DNA of 32,612 bases from JAFGHJ01 sp964418485 (GTDB lineage Bacteria > Hydrothermota > UBA3072). Below the pieces are notes generated by a model, which worked only from the letters and a program-made list of their open reading frames with translations, was not told the origin of the DNA and searched no databases. Position 1 is the first letter of the stretch. Every line of letters starts with the position of its first letter. The position numbers and the translations under genes were made by a program. Positions 30,052-32,612 of the stretch are shown here, in pieces. The stretch covers positions 1 through 32,612 of the forward strand of contig CAYQMH010000021.1 in assembly GCA_964418485.1 (NCBI GenBank). Reading direction: 5' to 3'.

Positions 30052-31923
30052 TTACTCTAATAATTCCGGTTTAATATAATCTCCGTATTTTTCTCTAGCG
30101 GAGTTGAGTCTTTCTCTCTGTGCTTCCAAAACAGCAAAAACGACTTTAGGGGCATCTACTACTTGTGTTCTGTAAATTTCTTCTATTCTGTCAATCTTCG
30201 CGATATTTTCTTTTACTCTTATTTTGAATTGCTCGTTGTATTCTTCTTTGGTGTAATCTTTATTGAGAACTTCTTTGAAGAGTTTTTTAAGGTCCTCGTA
30301 CTTGGGAATGCGCCCGGTCGGACCATCTATTGCGCCCACCCCTCCATGTACCCGTAGCTCAGCCCACTTGTAGCAGACTTTTTTATCTTCTCTTCTGTGA
30401 AGGAAATTCCCATTTTTGTCCTTTAAGAAGTAATTGACTGCGAAAATGCGCGGCTCTTTTTCAAGATCTTTTATAAAGTCGAGATTTAAATTGATATAAT
30501 CACGCAAGGGTATAGACATAAAATCCAGGTTCGACATTGGATTGAATGTTCTTACGCCTACTTTGCCCAGGGTCGCCGCTGTGGTTTCCGATTCCAAAGA
30601 TGCCCCGTATACGATTATACCATGAGTCCAGTCAAATGCTTCCTTTATCGGAATCCAGGTATCGGAGTCCCTACCTCCGTAAACGATACCCCCTACTTCA
30701 ACTCCTTTAGGGTACTCTAACGCAGGGTCAAGATTGCCGAAATTCTCAAGGGCGATTGTGAAGCGAGCATTGGGATGAGATACCGGTACCTCCTTGCCGT
30801 TCTCATCTTTTTTCCCTTTATGCCACTCTCCCGAGTGGTTTATTCCTTTCTCAGGAATTTCGCCGTCTTTATCAATCCAGTGTACTCCTCCCTCAGGAGT
30901 CATCAAAACGTTGGAGAAAATTATTTCCGCTTCAGAATGCAGCGCTTTCCAGATGATAGGGTCGTACTCGGAGGTTACTCCCATAATGATTCCAAATACT
31001 CCTCTTTCAACGTTCACAGCTCTTGCTCTTCCATCTATCTTTCTAAGATATGCTATGTCATCACCCACGATTGTTTCATTATCAAGCATTGCAGTGGATG
31101 TTTTTCCGCATAGCGAAGGGAAAGCACCGGTGAAGTAAGTAACTCTATTGTTTGGACCGTGGATTCCCATAATCAGCATGTGTTCGGTCAGCCATCCTTC
31201 TTCCAGGCCGCGTTTTATCGTAAGCCGCATTGCGAGTTTTTTAAGCCCTATTGTATTGCCACCGTATTGAGTATTGGCACTGTAAACCGTACCACCTTCA
31301 AGATCTATATATACGCGGCGTTTATCTAGATTTTTACTTGTATTTCTCTCGTCGAGTTCGCCTGCAGAGTGAACTATTTTAAAGAATCGCGCGTTCCTGC
31401 CCTGGCGTACGAATTCCTCGAATCCCTGCCTGTAAAGCAAATCTTCACTGTGAGCCACATAGGCAGAATCGGTCATCTGCATAACAGGCTGTGAGAAATC
31501 CGAGTTGGTTGGACCAAGACAGAAGAATCTAATGTACACTTCTTTCTCTTTCATTATATCTTTCATAATTGCGTGAATTTCTTCAAGGGATTCTTTTCGG
31601 CTGGCTGTGTTTATCGCCTTACCAAGTTCCACGCCTTCCGGTAGTAATATTTTTGTATTCTGTTTGTCCCTTGCCTGGTCCTTATAATTATCGAAATGGA
31701 TTGTATGATTTTCCGTTGCAAGCGGAATTTCTTCTCCGTTTTTAATAGATATTTCTCTTATATATCTTATATCTTCTTCGGAGTCAGTACATACAAAAAC
31801 TTTTCCGGGATTACAATGTTCGATATATTTAGCAATAAATTCATGAAGTTCGGGATTATAAATTCGCATTAATCTCTCATATTGTTTGCTTCCCAGTCTT
31901 TCTTTTAAAATATTTGATGCCAC
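30052..31923 (-). CDS. pckG: Phosphoenolpyruvate carboxykinase (GTP)
   Basis: A 623-residue GTP-dependent PEPCK that converts oxaloacetate to PEP for gluconeogenesis (or the reverse in anaplerosis). The kinase-1/P-loop region FPSLCGKTSTAM with the family's reactive Cys, YGGRDSDTWIPIKEAFDW, and the late nucleotide-binding MSNLDFMSIPLRDYI are clear. It is the GTP form, not the ATP form, which lacks these motifs. Start GTG 31923 with AGGAGG 6 bases upstream. It stands alone with its own promoter about 100 bases upstream (32028-32055). Together with apgM it gives this organism a gluconeogenic set. Confidence 0.95.
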   Translation of the reverse strand: MASNILKERLGSKQYERLMRIYNPELHEFIAKYIEHCNPGKVFVCTDSEEDIRYIREISIKNGEEIPLATENHTIHFDNYKDQARDKQNTKILLPEGVELGKAINTASRKESLEEIHAIMKDIMKEKEVYIRFFCLGPTNSDFSQPVMQMTDSAYVAHSEDLLYRQGFEEFVRQGRNARFFKIVHSAGELDERNTSKNLDKRRVYIDLEGGTVYSANTQYGGNTIGLKKLAMRLTIKRGLEEGWLTEHMLIMGIHGPNNRVTYFTGAFPSLCGKTSTAMLDNETIVGDDIAYLRKIDGRARAVNVERGVFGIIMGVTSEYDPIIWKALHSEAEIIFSNVLMTPEGGVHWIDKDGEIPEKGINHSGEWHKGKKDENGKEVPVSHPNARFTIALENFGNLDPALEYPKGVEVGGIVYGGRDSDTWIPIKEAFDWTHGIIVYGASLESETTAATLGKVGVRTFNPMSNLDFMSIPLRDYINLNLDFIKDLEKEPRIFAVNYFLKDKNGNFLHRREDKKVCYKWAELRVHGGVGAIDGPTGRIPKYEDLKKLFKEVLNKDYTKEEYNEQFKIRVKENIAKIDRIEEIYRTQVVDAPKVVFAVLEAQRERLNSAREKYGDYIKPELLE

Positions 31924-32027
31924 ACTTATCCTCCTTTTTTAATTATATTTTTTGGGAGGCTGAAATAACATTGAATATAAATCAGGTTTTAATGAATATT
32001 CTCTCATCCTATTTTTAACCCTTGGGG

Positions 32028-32055
32028 ATGATAATGGATTTTATTAATCTGTCAA
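32028..32055 (-). promoter_or_regulatory. pckG promoter
   Basis: On the minus strand TTGACA (32050-32055), 16 bases, TATCAT (32028-32033). The start is expected near 32021, giving a leader of about 98 bases before the GTG. The same pair of hexamers is used for maf. Confidence 0.7.
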
Positions 32056-32100
32056 GGGGAAAAATTCGAATCTTATCCTATGTGTCTTTAGTCAAAATAA

Positions 32101-32480
32101 AAACATAAAACGAGAATAAATCTTGTTTAAATGTAAATTAAATATCAAAAATTAAAAAGCAAAATGACATTTTTATTGGCCACAGATTCGCACAGATATT
32201 CACGGATTTTCCCAACCCCCCAAAGTATAATTGTATTTTTGTAAAAACAACAAAGAATTTTTTTAATCTTTTTATCTGTGTTCATCCGTGTAAATCCGCG
32301 GCTAATTAAGGGGTTGGGACGGGATTCTATCTTCCGACTTCTGGCTTCTTACTTCTTTGTTATATTTTTAAATTTTGATATTTGATTTTTTCATTTTTCC
32401 GGCTATGTTTTGCTGTGTTATCTGTGATAAAACTTTCTGTGTATATTACCTTTAGCATTGAACTTTGCCCCTATTCCCCC
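32101..32480. repeat. 593-base gene-free gap with word repeats and inverted copies
   Basis: No gene is seen between 31924 and 32516 beyond the two promoters. TTAAAAAGCAAAATGACAT (32152-32170) and ATTTTGATATTTGATTTTT (32372-32390) match words in the 23216-23480 gap. GGCCACAGATTCGCACAGAT (near 32178) and ATCTGTGTTCATCCGTGTAA (near 32275) are related in opposite orientation, each next to an AACCCC/GGGGTT patch, so they could pair. CCGACTTCTGGCTTCTTACT (near 32335) is another repeated-word type. Confidence 0.65.
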
Positions 32481-32508
32481 TTGCAGATGAAGTGTTTTTT
32501 AGTATATT
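32481..32508 (+). promoter_or_regulatory. tRNA-Pro promoter
   Basis: TTGCAG (32481-32486), 16 bases, TATATT (32503-32508). The expected start at about 32515 is only 2 bases before the tRNA. Confidence 0.65.
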
Positions 32509-32516
32509 CAGGATAA

Positions 32517-32591
32517 CGGGGCGTAGCGCAGCCTGGTTAGCGCGCCAGAATGGGGTTCTGGAAGTCGGCGGTTCGAATCCACCCGCCCCGA
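32517..32591 (+). tRNA. tRNA-Pro(GGG)
   Basis: Acceptor CGGGGCG (32517-32523) pairs with CGCCCCG (32584-32590), discriminator A at 32591. The anticodon arm CCAGA-ATGGGGT-TCTGG gives anticodon GGG, which reads CCC and CCU. The C1-G72 pair and A73 fit bacterial tRNA-Pro. CCA is not encoded. Confidence 0.95.
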
Positions 32592-32612
32592 TATTAATAT
32601 TTTTATGAGGGG

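Noticed and set aside
30775..31138. Long plus-strand frames inside pckG
   Set aside because: Antisense to the well-conserved PEPCK coding sequence, with no independent support.

Overview
The window is AT-rich bacterial chromosome with densely packed genes, short intergenic gaps and many 1-4 bp gene overlaps. Several features point to a diderm anaerobe outside the well-studied phyla. There is a lipoprotein with a lipobox, a probable outer-membrane beta-barrel, and a large secreted M6-type metallopeptidase whose C-terminus resembles a type IX (Por) sorting or FlgD-Ig-like domain. There is also a GTP-type PEP carboxykinase, an archaeal-type cofactor-independent phosphoglycerate mutase, an adenosine-specific kinase of the DUF355 family and a flavodiiron oxygen reductase. 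My best guess is a candidate-phylum lineage of the WOR-3 (Stahlbacteria) or FCB-associated kind. This rests on protein style only, not on a marker-gene comparison.

Layout. 1-1820 (minus strand): a 2[4Fe-4S] ferredoxin (cut by the window edge), a methyltransferase, a DUF5320 Gly-rich protein and a Fur-family regulator, with matching Fur-like palindromes before DUF5320 and before fur. 1958-3521 (minus): a NicO-type Ni/Co transporter plus its DUF1007 partner, with an inverted repeat over the promoter. 3624-5020 (plus): an epimerase-like NAD(P) protein and a coiled-coil lipoprotein. 5024-5810 (minus): an AlkA-like glycosylase. 5869-14981 (minus): one nearly gapless run, tRNA-Arg(ACG), tadA, tRNA-Ser(CGA), M6 peptidase, hypothetical, cysS, rsmB, two PASTA proteins and bioY. 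15487-18553 (minus): an ArsR-type regulator, a radical SAM/SPASM protein and phosphoglycerate mutase, under a strong palindromic operator. 18570-23215 (plus): an FMN riboswitch, then ribD-ribE-ribBA-ribH-nusB and a phosphoesterase. 23481-26464 (plus): maf, mtnA, a probable beta-barrel and a ComEA-like protein. 26611-29831 (plus): adenosine-specific kinase, a dUTPase/dCTP-deaminase-like protein, arsenate reductase, nicotinamidase and flavodiiron protein. 30052-32055 (minus): pckG with its promoter. 32481-32591 (plus): tRNA-Pro(GGG) with its promoter.

The most notable points are these. (1) The inosine-forming deaminase gene tadA lies directly behind tRNA-Arg(ACG), its known substrate, and its stop codon lies inside the next tRNA gene, tRNA-Ser. 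(2) About ten readable promoters all have a 16-bp spacer between -35 and -10, and two of them appear to give leaderless mRNAs. (3) The FMN riboswitch has a very compact platform in which the terminator hairpin contains the Shine-Dalgarno sequence of ribD and its U-tract abuts the ATG. (4) The larger intergenic gaps are mosaics of short repeated words, some of which supply stop codons of neighbouring genes. (5) A cysteine-free ArsR-type regulator with a 24-bp palindrome heads a radical SAM/phosphoglycerate mutase operon of unknown purpose. I found no CRISPR array, insertion sequence, prophage or defence system.
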